From Streptomonospora nanhaiensis (GTDB lineage: Bacteria; Actinomycetota; Actinomycetes; Streptosporangiales; Streptosporangiaceae), in contig NZ_CP113264.1 of the NCBI RefSeq assembly GCF_026642255.1, positions 1,426,001 through 1,490,000 of the forward strand: 64,000 nucleotides of DNA, written 5' to 3'. The notes under the pieces were generated by a model. The model worked only from the letters and a program-made list of their open reading frames with translations, was not told the origin of the DNA and did no database searches. Positions 17,113 through 25,571 of this stretch are shown here, one piece after another. Each line of letters begins with the position of its first letter. Position 1 is the first letter of the stretch. The position numbers and the translations under genes are program-made.

Positions 17113-18693
17113 GTGAACCCCCGCCCTCCCCTCCTCCGCCCCGCCTGGCTCCTCGCCGGCACCGTCCTCTCCCTCTTCGCCATGCAGGCCGCATGGGACA
17201 TCGCCCTGCTGGCATGGGTCCACCCGGTGCTGCTGCTGAGGTTCGCGCGCACCGGCCGACCGCTTCCCGCCCTTCTCGGGGTGCTGGGCTCCACCACCGC
17301 CGCAACCCTCGTCTGGCTCGCCCTCGCCGACCTGCTCTCCCCGTCGCTGATCCTGCTCGCGCTTCCGCTCGCGTTGGCCGGGGCGCTTCCGTTCGCCCTG
17401 GACCGGCTCCTGACCCCCCGGCTGGGGGAGCACCGCCCGTGGCGGGCCTCCCTGGTCTTCCCGCTGGCCACGGTCGCCGTGGAGTTCGCGGTCTCCGTCG
17501 GCACCCCCTTCGGGACCGTCCACGGGGTCCTCGGCGCCACACAGGCCTCGAACCTCCCCCTCGTCCAGGTGGCGTCGGTGACCGGCGTCTTCGGGGTGAG
17601 CTTCCTGGTCGCCTGGGCCGCGTCGGCCGCAGTGCTGCTCTGGGAGCGGGGCCTCTCCGACCGGGCGGCCCGCTCGGTCGCCGCCGGGGCGGTCGGCACG
17701 GTCGTGCTGGTCGCGACCGTGGGAGGGGCCCGCCTGGTGTTCGCGCCGCCCTCGTCGGACACGGTGCGGATCGCCGGGGTCACCGCCTCCGAGGACGCGT
17801 GGGAGGAGGTCGTCCCGACCTTCCGCGAGTACGACTCGCTGGAGGCGATCGTCGCGGCCGATCCCGAGGAGATGCGCGGGCGCTTCGCCCCCGTCAACGA
17901 CGACCTCCTCGCCGGGACCGAGCGCGAGGCCGTGGCCGGCGCGGAAGTCGTCCTGTGGCCGGAGTCCGCCGCCTTCACCCTGGAGGCCGACAAGGAGCAC
18001 CTGGTGGACCGCGTGCGCGCGGTCGCCGAGGAGCACGGTGTGTACGTCAACGCGGGGATGTCGGTCTACACCGAGGACGCACCGCACCTTCGCAACCAGA
18101 TGGTCATGGTCACCCCCGAGGGCGACGTCGCGTGGACCTACGACAAGAGCCGTCCCATTCCGGTGCTCGAACCCTACGAGGCCGGCGACGGCGTCATCCC
18201 GGTCGCCGACACGCCCGCGGGTCGGCTGGCCACCGCCATCTGCTACGACGGCGACTTCCCGGCACTCGTCCGGCAGGCCGGCGCCGCCGACGCGGACGTC
18301 CTCCTCGTGGGCGCCAACACCTGGGAGGGGATCAAGGAGATGCACGCCCGCAACGCCGTGTTCCGAGCAGTGGAGAACGGGGCGTCCCTGTTCCGGCAGG
18401 CGAGCAGGGGGCGGTCGAACGCGACCGACCACCAGGGCCGGACACTGGCCACGACCGACTACTTCACCACCGGGCAGCAGACCATGGTGGCGTACGTGCC
18501 CCGGGAGGGGGTGACCACGCTCTACTCCCGGATCGGTGACGCCTTCGCGTGGTCGTGCCTGGCGGCGCTGCTGGCGCTGGCCGCCACCGGCCGGAGGCGT
18601 CACGGAGGCAGGCGGGGGCCGTCGGAGGCCCCGGAGGACGGAGCACGGGACGGGCGCGGGGCCGCGCCTCGGGGCACCGGCCGGTCACGGTGA
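17113..18693 (+). CDS. lnt: Apolipoprotein N-acyltransferase-like membrane protein
   Basis: 526-residue protein with about seven N-terminal membrane segments (to about residue 205), a periplasmic-facing nitrilase-fold domain, and a final C-terminal helix, the layout of Lnt. Lnt adds the third acyl chain to lipoproteins at the outer membrane face. The Glu-Lys-Cys triad can be placed at Glu284 (LWPESAA), Lys345 (YDKSRP) and Cys377 (AICYDGDFP). The text around the Lys differs from classical Lnt, so the acyl acceptor may differ. GTG 17113, four bases after GGTGGA, is preferred over GTG 17104. The Arg/Gly-rich tail is probably disordered. Confidence 0.82.
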   Translation: MNPRPPLLRPAWLLAGTVLSLFAMQAAWDIALLAWVHPVLLLRFARTGRPLPALLGVLGSTTAATLVWLALADLLSPSLILLALPLALAGALPFALDRLLTPRLGEHRPWRASLVFPLATVAVEFAVSVGTPFGTVHGVLGATQASNLPLVQVASVTGVFGVSFLVAWAASAAVLLWERGLSDRAARSVAAGAVGTVVLVATVGGARLVFAPPSSDTVRIAGVTASEDAWEEVVPTFREYDSLEAIVAADPEEMRGRFAPVNDDLLAGTEREAVAGAEVVLWPESAAFTLEADKEHLVDRVRAVAEEHGVYVNAGMSVYTEDAPHLRNQMVMVTPEGDVAWTYDKSRPIPVLEPYEAGDGVIPVADTPAGRLATAICYDGDFPALVRQAGAADADVLLVGANTWEGIKEMHARNAVFRAVENGASLFRQASRGRSNATDHQGRTLATTDYFTTGQQTMVAYVPREGVTTLYSRIGDAFAWSCLAALLALAATGRRRHGGRRGPSEAPEDGARDGRGAAPRGTGRSR

Positions 18694-18813
18694 GCTGTCG
18701 GTGGAGGGCGGGGAGCCCGCCGGCCGGGCGGGTGCTCCGGCCGCCACCGGCAGACGGGCCCGCGTGCGCGGAGCCGGACCGGCGGCGCCCGGCGGCACGC
18801 CACCGCGCACGCA

Positions 18814-18852
18814 CCGTGTCCCGGGACCCGGGCATCGGGCCCCGGGACACGG
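18814..18852. terminator. Bidirectional terminator hairpin
   Basis: CCGTGTCCCGGG (18814-18825) pairs perfectly with CCCGGGACACGG (18841-18852); part of the 15-base loop can also pair. It lies between the convergent lnt-like gene and the repeat-protein gene. Confidence 0.65.
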
Positions 18853-18894
18853 GTGGCCTGTACGTGCGCCCTCCCGGGGCGGGAGGGCACGGGG

Positions 18895-19299
18895 CTAGCC
18901 GTTGTTGCCGTAGAACTGGTCGCGGGCGGCGTCGGCCGCGGCGGCGCCCGGGTCCTCGATGACGCCGCCGATCGCGTCGGCCTGTCCCTGGACCCCCTCG
19001 ACGGTCTCGGTGACCCCGCCGAGCGCCTCCTGGCCGTAGGCCTGGGCCTCCTCCGCCACGCCGCCGTAGGCCTCCTCGCCGAAGGCCTGCGCCGATTCGA
19101 CCGCGCCGCCGTAGGTCTCCTCGCCGAAGGCCTGCGCGGACTCGACCGCGCCGCCGTAGGCCTCTTCACCGAAGCCCTGCGCGGACTCGACGGCGGTGCC
19201 CACGCCCGCGCCCTCCAGGGTGTCGGTCACCCCCTGGGTCACCTCCTCGGCGGCGCCGCCGAAGAGTCCCTTGAACCAACCGATCAGGTCGTCGAACAT
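18895..19299 (-). CDS. Small repeat protein with tandem 15-residue units
   Basis: 134-residue protein of unknown function. After an amphipathic N-terminus (MFDDLIGWFKGLFGG) and a linker there are four tandem 15-residue units: AVESAQGFGEEAYGG, AVESAQAFGEETYGG, AVESAQAFGEEAYGG and VAEEAQAYGQEALGG, then a degenerate fifth. Each unit would form a short amphipathic helix ending in Gly-Gly. There is no signal peptide or membrane segment; composition is acidic and Ala/Gly/Glu-rich. ATG 19299 has GAGAGAG upstream. An inverted repeat sits in its promoter region (19328-19363). The repeat could bind membranes or resemble stress-protective repeat proteins; no family is recognised. Confidence 0.72.
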   Translation of the reverse strand: MFDDLIGWFKGLFGGAAEEVTQGVTDTLEGAGVGTAVESAQGFGEEAYGGAVESAQAFGEETYGGAVESAQAFGEEAYGGVAEEAQAYGQEALGGVTETVEGVQGQADAIGGVIEDPGAAAADAARDQFYGNNG

Positions 19300-19327
19300 C
19301 GCTCTCTCACTTCATAGGTTGCCCCGG

Positions 19328-19363
19328 CCCCTTACCCAGGACGGATAAGGCCTTGGTAAGGGG
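19328..19363. promoter_or_regulatory. Inverted repeat upstream of the repeat-protein gene
   Basis: CCCCTTACC (19328-19336) and GGTAAGGGG (19355-19363) are perfect complements separated by 18 bp, about two helical turns between arm centres. They lie 29-64 bp upstream of ATG 19299. The rest of the gap up to 19723 contains no recognised gene. Confidence 0.5.
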
Positions 19364-19723
19364 ATCGAGTGCTGGATGGTCGTCCTGGGGCACGGTTTTC
19401 TGCTGCGACGCCTGCGCTCCGCACGGGTCCACCGCCCTCCCGGGTCCCCCCATCCTGCCGGACGCGAACCGGCCGTCGGCGGACGCCTCGGGGCCGCCAC
19501 CCCGCGACGTCCCCGGCAGCCCGGCGGTGTGCGCCCGGAGGCGGTCGGCGGCAGCGGGGCCGAAGCCCCTTCCGCCGAGGTCGAGGCGCGTGTCGCGCCG
19601 GAACGCGGACACCGCGGGGACCGGGCCCCGGGTCGTGCAGGACGTCCGGGCGCGCCCCCCGGGGCGCCGCCGTCCGCGCTCCCGGGCGTGGCCGCCCCCG
19701 CACGGGAACTCCCTGGCGGCGGG

Positions 19724-19735
19724 CAGTATGGGGAC
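19724..19735 (+). promoter_or_regulatory. Leaderless -10 element of the WYL regulator
   Basis: CAGTAT (19724-19729) ends six bases before the ATG at 19736, and no Shine-Dalgarno is present between them. This fits transcription starting at or next to the start codon. Confidence 0.5.
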
Positions 19736-20746
19736 ATGGCCGACACCAGTCAGCGGATCCTGCGCCTGCTGTCCCTCCTCGGGACCGGACGGGCGTGGCC
19801 CGGGGCGGACCTCGCCGAAGCCCTCGGCACGAGCCCCCGCTCGCTGCGCCGCGACATCGACAGGCTGCGCGAGCTGGGATACGCCGTGGAGAGCCTCAGG
19901 GGACCCGGCGGACACTACCGCCTCGCCGCGGGGCGGGCGGTGCCGCCGCTGCTGCTCGAGGACGACGAGGTCGTCGCCGCGACCCTCGGCCTGCGGATCG
20001 TCGCGGGCGGGCCCGGCGGTGTGGAGGGGGTCGAGGAGAGCGCCGAACGCGCGCTGGCCAAGCTCGGCCAGGTCCTGCCCTCCCGGCCGGCGCGCCGGGC
20101 CGAGGCACTGGGGGCGGCGGTCGAGCCGGAGCGCCGTTCCTGGCCCGGGGTCCGGCCGGACGTCCTCACGGCCCTGGGCGAGGCCGTCGCGGCCGGGCAC
20201 TGGGTGCGGTTCCTCCACCGGGGACGGGACGGGGAGGAGCGCCGCCGCAGGGCGGACCCGTACCGGTTGGTGATGTCGGGGCGGCGCTGGTACCTGTACG
20301 CCTGGGACCGCGACGCGGAGGGCTGGCGGACCTTCCGGCTGGACCGGGTCGGCGAGGTCGTCCCGGCCCGGGTCCCCTTCGTCCCGAGGGAGATGCCGGG
20401 CGGGGAGCCGGGGGAGGGGCTCGCCGCCCTCCTGGAACGGGACTTCCGGGAGGGCGGGGCCGGGCACGCCGTGTCGGTGCTGTTCGACGCCCCCGCCCGG
20501 GAGGTCGCCGCACGGATCGCACGCGTGGACGGCGACCTCGCGCAGGTCGGCGCGGACCGGTCCCGCTACACCGCCCGGGTGGACTCCTTCGAGTGGATCG
20601 CCGTCGTGCTCGCCCTCACCGGTCTGCCGTTCACGGTCGAGGGCCCCGAGGAGTTCGCCCGCCGGACCGCGGCCCTCGCGGACCTCCTGCACCGGTCCGC
20701 GGACCCGGCGCTCCGAGGGCCGCGCCCCGCGGACCCGCGCCCGTAG
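19736..20746 (+). CDS. WYL-domain transcriptional regulator (YafY/DeoR-like HTH)
   Basis: 336-residue regulator. Residues 1-60 form a winged helix-turn-helix (SQRILRLLSLLGTGRAWPGADLAEALGTSPRSLRRDIDRLRELG, with the conserved GYRL-like GHYRLAAG). The middle and C-terminal parts form a WYL domain (RRRADPYRLVMSGRRWYLYAWDRDAEGWRTFRLDRVGEV), a ligand-sensing module that in other proteins binds nucleotides or nucleic acid. It is followed in the same direction by an ABC exporter pair that it may control. The start is chosen at ATG 19736 because the domain begins there and a -10 hexamer sits just upstream. Confidence 0.88.
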   Translation: MADTSQRILRLLSLLGTGRAWPGADLAEALGTSPRSLRRDIDRLRELGYAVESLRGPGGHYRLAAGRAVPPLLLEDDEVVAATLGLRIVAGGPGGVEGVEESAERALAKLGQVLPSRPARRAEALGAAVEPERRSWPGVRPDVLTALGEAVAAGHWVRFLHRGRDGEERRRRADPYRLVMSGRRWYLYAWDRDAEGWRTFRLDRVGEVVPARVPFVPREMPGGEPGEGLAALLERDFREGGAGHAVSVLFDAPAREVAARIARVDGDLAQVGADRSRYTARVDSFEWIAVVLALTGLPFTVEGPEEFARRTAALADLLHRSADPALRGPRPADPRP

Positions 20747-20808
20747 CGGGCGGGCCCTCCACACGTGCGGGGAGCCCCCGGCCGACCGGTCGACGCACCG
20801 GGACCCTC

Positions 20809-20836
20809 CCGGGGGTGGGGCGCACCCCACCCCCGG
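20809..20836. terminator. Hairpin between the WYL regulator and ABC genes
   Basis: CCGGGGGTGGGG (20809-20820), loop CGCA, CCCCACCCCCGG (20825-20836): a perfect 12-bp stem. It lies 62 bp after the WYL stop and 120 bp before the ABC start, and could be a terminator or an operator. Confidence 0.5.
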
Positions 20837-20888
20837 TAGGGGGCGCAGCGGGATGGGAAGGCGGCTCCGGCACGGCCAGGCTGGTGCC

Positions 20889-20963
20889 ATGACGAGACCG
20901 ACGACGGGGACCGGCCCCGGGCCCCAGCACGCACGCCGCACCGGGGAGACGCCCCATGAGTGA
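20889..20963 (+). CDS. Possible 24-codon leaderless upstream ORF
   Basis: An ATG at 20889 opens a 24-codon frame (MTRPTTGTGPGPQHARRTGE then TPHE) that ends at TGA 20961-20963, eight bases inside the ABC ATPase gene. CAGGCT (20877-20882) ends six bases before this ATG, the leaderless arrangement seen elsewhere in the window. If transcription starts here, the ORF would be translated first and could tune ABC translation. The peptide itself has no recognisable features and the ORF could be fortuitous. Confidence 0.3.
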   Translation: MTRPTTGTGPGPQHARRTGETPHE

Positions 20964-21933
20964 CGACCGAACCTTCCCCGCGACCGCGCCGCAGGGCCGT
21001 GCGCCGGACGCGGGGCCCGTGCTCGACCTCATCGGCGTGGGCAAGGTCTACCGGGGCGGCCACGCCGCCGTCGAGGACCTCACCCTGAGGCTGACCCCCG
21101 GCGTGATCGGGCTCCTCGGGCCCAACGGGGCGGGAAAGTCCACCCTGATGCGCATCATGGCGACCGTGACCCGGCCGACCTCGGGCCGGATGCTCCTGGA
21201 CGGCGCGGACGCCGTGGCACGCCCCGGGCCGCTGCGGGCGGGCCTGGGCTACCTCCCCCAGGACTTCGGCGCCTACCCCCACCTGACGTCCCGTGAGTTC
21301 CTCGGCTACCTTGCCGCGGCCCGGGGGCTCCCCGCGCGCGTCGCGCGGGCCCGGATCGACGACCTCCTCCAACTGGTCAACCTCACGGGCGCCGTCCGGC
21401 GCCCACTGGGCGGGTACTCCGGAGGTATGCTGCGCCGCGTCGGCATCGCCCAGGCCCTGCTCACCGACCCCCGGGTGCTCATCGCCGACGAGCCGACGGC
21501 CGGACTGGACCCGGAGGAGCGGGCGCGCTTCCGCAACCTCCTCACGGACCTGGCCCGGGACCGGATCGTGGTCCTGTCCACGCACATCGTCTCCGACGTC
21601 GGGTCCTCCGCCTCCAGCCTGGCCGTGATGGCGGGCGGCCGACTCCTGCGGCACGGTGCCCCCGAGGACCTGCTGGGCGAGGCCGAGGGCCGGGTGTGGG
21701 AGGCCGTCGTCGCCCCCGACGCCGCGGCGGACCTGCGGGAGCGCCACCACGTCAGCCGCATGGTGCGCACCGGGGACGGGGTGCGCGTCCGGATCCTCTC
21801 CCCGCACGCCCCGCTGGCCGGCGCCGTCGGCGTGCGGCCCGACCTGGAGGACCTCTACCTCCTCGTCGTCCCGCCCGGCCGGGCCGGGACCTCCGGCGGC
21901 CCCGCCGGGGCGCTGCGGGGGTCGTCGTGGTGA
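20956..21933 (+). CDS. ABC transporter ATP-binding protein
   Basis: 325-residue ATPase of an ABC-2/DrrA-like exporter. Walker A GPNGAGKST is at residues 55-63, Q-loop PQDFG at 101-105, the signature is YSGGM (154-158, instead of LSGGQ), Walker B VLIADEP at 174-180, and the switch His is in STHIVSD. A ~110-residue C-terminal extension is present, as in drug-export and lantibiotic-type ATPases. It has a strong GGGGAG site before ATG 20956. The stop codon overlaps the permease start (GTGA), so both are translated together. Confidence 0.92.
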   Translation: MSDDRTFPATAPQGRAPDAGPVLDLIGVGKVYRGGHAAVEDLTLRLTPGVIGLLGPNGAGKSTLMRIMATVTRPTSGRMLLDGADAVARPGPLRAGLGYLPQDFGAYPHLTSREFLGYLAAARGLPARVARARIDDLLQLVNLTGAVRRPLGGYSGGMLRRVGIAQALLTDPRVLIADEPTAGLDPEERARFRNLLTDLARDRIVVLSTHIVSDVGSSASSLAVMAGGRLLRHGAPEDLLGEAEGRVWEAVVAPDAAADLRERHHVSRMVRTGDGVRVRILSPHAPLAGAVGVRPDLEDLYLLVVPPGRAGTSGGPAGALRGSSW

Positions 21934-23582
21934 GGGGGTACGCGCGCCTCGTGCTGGGCGACGTCCGCGAGCGGGTCCGTCGGCCGGTCTACCTGGTGAC
22001 CCTGCTGGCCACCGTCGGCCTGGGCTACGTCGCGGTCCCGGCCGTCGACTCCCACTGGACGGTGGTGGACGTCGCGGGGTACCGGGGCGTGTACGACAGC
22101 GCCTACGTCGGAACCGTCACCGCGCTGGCGGGCGCCCTGTGGCTGACCCTGGCGGGCTTCTACGTCGTGCGGAACACCGTCGCCAGGGACAGGGAGACCG
22201 GGGTGGGGGAGCTGCTGGCCGCCACGCGGCTGCGTTCCCCCGCCTACCTGCTGGCCAAGTTCGGCGGCAACCTCACCGTCCTGGTGTCGATGCTCGGCGT
22301 GCTCGCCGCGACGGCCGCGGTGATGCAGATCGCCCGGGGCGAGGCCGTGTGGGTGGACCCGGTCCGGCTGCTCACCCCCTACCTCGTGCTGGCCCTGCCG
22401 CTGATGGCCCTCACCGCCGCCGCGGCGGTCGTCTTCGAGACCGCGCCCGTGCTGCGCGGCGGGGCGGGCAACGTCGTGTGGTCGGTGGCGGCGCTCACCC
22501 TGCTCCTCGGCGGGCTGTCGCCCCGGGCCCCGCTCGGCGGACTGGGGGCGGCGAGCGTGGCGGAGTCCTTCCGCACGTCTCTCGCCGCCCAGGGCGTCGA
22601 CGCGTCCGCCGGCGAGTTCAGCCTCGGCCTGACCTACGTGGACGAGCCGCTGCGCGCGATCGAGTGGCCGGGGTGGGAGCCGTCCGGCGAGCTGATGGCG
22701 ACGCGCCTGGTGATCCTGGCCGCCGCGGTCGCGCTGGCCGTGCTGCCCGCACTGTGGTTCGACCGTTTCGACCCCGCACGGGGCGCCACGGGCGGGGCGC
22801 CCCGCCCGCGGGGAGCCGCGCCGCACACCCCTCCGGGGCCGGAGGACGCCTCCCCGGACGGGGAGGGAGGTTCCGCGACCGCTCCGCCGCGGCTGGAGCC
22901 CCTGCCCTCTCCGACCCGCTCCCCCGGCGCGTGGGCCGTGTTCCCGCGTCTGGTCGCGGGAGAGCTGCGGATGCTGCTCGGCGGCCGGAGCCGCTGGTGG
23001 TGGGGCGGGGTGGCCGCGATCACCGCGGCGGCGCTCCTGCTGCCCGCGCGGTCGGCGCCCATGGTCCTCCTCCTCGCCTGGATCTGGCCCGTCCTGGTCT
23101 GGTCGGGCCTGGGGACCCGGGCCCGGCTGGTCGGCCTCGACGTCCTGTTCGCCTCCTACCCCCGTGCCGCCGCGCGCTTCCTGGCCGAGTGGACGGCGGG
23201 GGTGGCCGTCGCCGCGCTGGTCGGCGCCGGGCCCCTGGTCCGCATGGTCGCGTCCGGGGACGCCGCCGGGGCCTCGGCCTGGGCGGCCGGGGCGCTGTTC
23301 GTCCCCGGACTGGCGCTGGCCCTGGGAGTGGTGAGCCGGGTCGGCCGCCCGTTCCAGGCGGTCTACCCGCTGCTGTGGTACCTGGTCCTCAACGGGGTGT
23401 CGCCGGTGGACTTCCTCGGAGCGGTGCGGGCGGACGGACACCTCACCGGCCCCCCGCCGCTGCTGGTCGCGGCGGTCGCTCTGGGGCTCCTCGGGACGGC
23501 GGCGGCCGTGGCGGCCGCCCGCTCCCGCCCGGGGGCGCTGCGCGCGGCGGCCGGCGCCCTCCGGGAGCGCTCGTCCCGCTGA
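21930..23582 (+). CDS. ABC transporter membrane subunit
   Basis: 550-residue permease with about 12 hydrophobic segments in two halves, separated by a ~60-residue polar, Pro/Gly-rich linker (around residues 285-340). The first half contains YVVRNTVARDRETGVGELLAATRLRSPAYLLAKF, the coupling-helix type motif of ABC-2 exporters. GTG 21930 overlaps the ATPase stop by four bases. Together the two proteins form an efflux or secretion system with unknown cargo, preceded by a WYL regulator. Confidence 0.82.
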   Translation: MRGYARLVLGDVRERVRRPVYLVTLLATVGLGYVAVPAVDSHWTVVDVAGYRGVYDSAYVGTVTALAGALWLTLAGFYVVRNTVARDRETGVGELLAATRLRSPAYLLAKFGGNLTVLVSMLGVLAATAAVMQIARGEAVWVDPVRLLTPYLVLALPLMALTAAAAVVFETAPVLRGGAGNVVWSVAALTLLLGGLSPRAPLGGLGAASVAESFRTSLAAQGVDASAGEFSLGLTYVDEPLRAIEWPGWEPSGELMATRLVILAAAVALAVLPALWFDRFDPARGATGGAPRPRGAAPHTPPGPEDASPDGEGGSATAPPRLEPLPSPTRSPGAWAVFPRLVAGELRMLLGGRSRWWWGGVAAITAAALLLPARSAPMVLLLAWIWPVLVWSGLGTRARLVGLDVLFASYPRAAARFLAEWTAGVAVAALVGAGPLVRMVASGDAAGASAWAAGALFVPGLALALGVVSRVGRPFQAVYPLLWYLVLNGVSPVDFLGAVRADGHLTGPPPLLVAAVALGLLGTAAAVAAARSRPGALRAAAGALRERSSR

Positions 23583-23602
23583 GGGCCGGCGCGGACGGGG
23601 AG

Positions 23603-23638
23603 GCGGTGCGGGCCCGCGGAGCCGCGGGCCCGCACCGC
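23603..23638. terminator. Strong palindromic terminator between convergent genes
   Basis: A 17-bp arm beginning GCGGTGCGGG (23603-23619), two bases AG, and its perfect complement (23622-23638). It separates the ABC permease gene from the convergent M23 peptidase gene. Confidence 0.65.
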
Positions 23639-23667
23639 GAGGGCGCGGGTCGGGCGCCCGGGAGGCG

Positions 23668-24216
23668 TCAGCAGCCGGTGCTGCTGGTGATGGTGGTGTT
23701 GCCGTAGTAGGCGATGCGCACACCGTTGAGCACGGCCCGGACCACGGTGCCGTTGACCCGCTGCTCGTAGTGCAGGTGCGGGCCGGTCGAGCCGCCGGTG
23801 CTGCCGACCCGGCCGATCACGGTGCCGGTGCCGACGCTGTCGCCGACCGAGACCGACTGGGAGCTCAGGTGCGCGTAGAGGGTGGTGATGCCGCTGCCGT
23901 GGCTGACCACGATGTACTTGCCGTAGCTGGTGCTGCCGCGGTCGGCGACCGTGGTCACGGTGCCCGACGCGCTGGAGCGGACGTTCTGCCCCTGGGCGTT
24001 GCCGCGTTGGAAGTCCACGGCCAGCTGGGGGTTGTGGTTGCTGCGGGTGTTGGCGTTCCAGACCTGGCCGCAGTCGAACGGGGTGCGCAGGTTGACGGCG
24101 GTGACGGCCAGGTCGTCGGCCGCGGCGCCGACCGGGGCGAGCACGGTCAGGAGCGCTCCGGCGGCCACGGCGGCGCCGAGCCTCTTGAGGGTCGTCAGGA
24201 AGCGGGGGGTCTTCAC
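23668..24216 (-). CDS. Secreted M23-family (LytM-like) metallopeptidase
   Basis: 182-residue secreted protein made of little more than the catalytic LytM fold. The signal peptide covers about residues 1-33 (cleavage near GAAA-DD). Zinc ligands can be placed at His61 and Asp68 (HNPQLAVDF) and His149 (PHLHYE), with catalytic His116 in LYAHLS and His147. Cys49 and the C-terminal Cys182 may form a disulphide. Such enzymes cut peptidoglycan cross-bridges. Start GTG 24216 with GGAAAGG upstream. A 24-bp tandem repeat lies in the upstream region. Confidence 0.9.
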   Translation of the reverse strand: MKTPRFLTTLKRLGAAVAAGALLTVLAPVGAAADDLAVTAVNLRTPFDCGQVWNANTRSNHNPQLAVDFQRGNAQGQNVRSSASGTVTTVADRGSTSYGKYIVVSHGSGITTLYAHLSSQSVSVGDSVGTGTVIGRVGSTGGSTGPHLHYEQRVNGTVVRAVLNGVRIAYYGNTTITSSTGC

Positions 24217-24330
24217 GGGGGGTCCTTTCCTTGCACAGCGGGGGCTGCGAGATGCCAGAGGAACAGATACCCCGTAGGGAAGTTTCGATTCGTGTCCCCG
24301 TACGGAAAGAAACCGCTGCGGTCGCTCCCG

Positions 24331-24378
24331 CCCCCGCCGGGGCGCTCCCCGCCGCCCCCGCCGGGGCGCTCCCCGCCG
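24331..24378. repeat. Two tandem copies of a 24-bp GC-rich unit
   Basis: The unit starts CCCCCGCCGGGGCGCT and ends CCCCGCCG; it occurs at 24331-24354 and again at 24355-24378. It lies in the 250-bp gap between the M23 gene start and the 3' end of the siderophore-binding protein gene. A short stem can form within each unit. Confidence 0.7.
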
Positions 24379-24467
24379 CCGTGGCCGGGGGCGACCCGCC
24401 GCCGGGCGGCGCGGGCCGACGGGCCGGGGGGACGCGGGGCCCCGGCCCTGCGGCGGGGCCGGGGGCG

Positions 24468-25463
24468 TCAGGCCAGGGCGTCCGAGAGGCGCGGGACCAG
24501 GGTCCGGACCGCGTAGGGGATGGACAGGACCGAGTTGTAGGTGACCGCCCCCCTCTGGTCGAGCGACGTCGTGACGACCGCGTCGTCGCGCACCACGTCG
24601 AGCGAGTCGAAGGCGGTGGAGCCCTCGGTGATGTCGAAGGACTCGTCGTCGCCGAAGACCAGCAGCAGGTCCCCGTCGAGCATGTCCACCCGTTCCGGGG
24701 AGAGCTCGACGAAGAAGCTCTCACCCGTGTCCTGCTCCGTCACGGGCTCCGGGAGGCCGAAGCCGAGGGAGGCGAGGAACTGCCCGCGCGCGTCCCCGGG
24801 CAGGTAGGCGCCGTACTTGCCGTCGAAGGGCAGGACCGCGGCGCCGACGCGTCCCTCGAACTCCGGGTGCGCGGCGCGCGTCTCGGCCAGGAGCTCGTCG
24901 GTGGCCTCGTTGAGGGCGGCACCCTCCTCGGGCCGGCCGAGCGCGGTGGCGATGAGCTCCGTGGCCTCGTCCCGGGGCACGGTGTAGGCGGCGACGCCGG
25001 CCGGGCGGGCGACGACGGGGGCGATCTGCGACAGGTCCTCGTAGACGGCCCGGTCGAACCCCGCGGAGACGCCGACGATGAGGTCGGGGGCGAGGTTCGC
25101 GACCTGCTCGATGTTGGGCTCGGAGTCGGACGCGATGTGCGTCAGCTCGGCGTCCCCGACCAGGTCGTCGGTCCAGGGCCCGAGGCCGGTCTCGAAGAAG
25201 GAGAAGCCCGTGTTGCCCACCGGGACGGCGCCGAGGGCGAGGACGGCGTCGGCGTCGGTGACCCCGAGGGTGACGATCCGCTCGGGCGCCTCCTCGACGG
25301 TCGTGGAGCCGAACTCGTGGTCGACCGTCACGGGGAAGGCCCCCGTGTCGGACGCGGGAGCGGCTTCGGGCTCGGGGGAGCCGTCGCCGGCCCCGCAGGC
25401 GGAGAGGAGGACGAGGGAGAGCGAGGCGCACACGAGGGCGCGCGGCGCGGGACCGGGGGACAT
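24468..25463 (-). CDS. Siderophore-type ABC substrate-binding lipoprotein (FecB/FhuD family)
   Basis: 331-residue lipoprotein with signal sequence and lipobox LLSAC (Cys23). The periplasmic-binding fold of the class III type is evident: [39 protein letters not shown], then [38 protein letters not shown], and a C-terminal helical lobe. The family captures ferric siderophores or haem for an ABC importer. No cognate permease or ATPase is in the window, so it is an orphan receptor here. An iron-box palindrome 21 bp before the start points to IdeR/DmdR control. Confidence 0.9.
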   Translation of the reverse strand: MSPGPAPRALVCASLSLVLLSACGAGDGSPEPEAAPASDTGAFPVTVDHEFGSTTVEEAPERIVTLGVTDADAVLALGAVPVGNTGFSFFETGLGPWTDDLVGDAELTHIASDSEPNIEQVANLAPDLIVGVSAGFDRAVYEDLSQIAPVVARPAGVAAYTVPRDEATELIATALGRPEEGAALNEATDELLAETRAAHPEFEGRVGAAVLPFDGKYGAYLPGDARGQFLASLGFGLPEPVTEQDTGESFFVELSPERVDMLDGDLLLVFGDDESFDITEGSTAFDSLDVVRDDAVVTTSLDQRGAVTYNSVLSIPYAVRTLVPRLSDALA

Positions 25464-25483
25464 GGGACTCCGTTCGGTTCGGG

Positions 25484-25496
25484 TTAGGCGAGCCTA
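25484..25496 (-). promoter_or_regulatory. Iron-box (IdeR/DmdR) candidate
   Basis: TTAGGCGAGCCTA contains the perfect core TAGGC-GA-GCCTA and matches 13 of 19 positions of the actinobacterial iron-box consensus when extended. It lies 21-33 bp upstream of the siderophore-binding lipoprotein start. Confidence 0.7.
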
Positions 25497-25571
25497 TCCT
25501 CAAGAGTCCCGGTGTGCGGGGGGCGGTGCGCGGATCCTCCCCGGCCGCCCGGGGGGTCCGCGCACGGCCGC

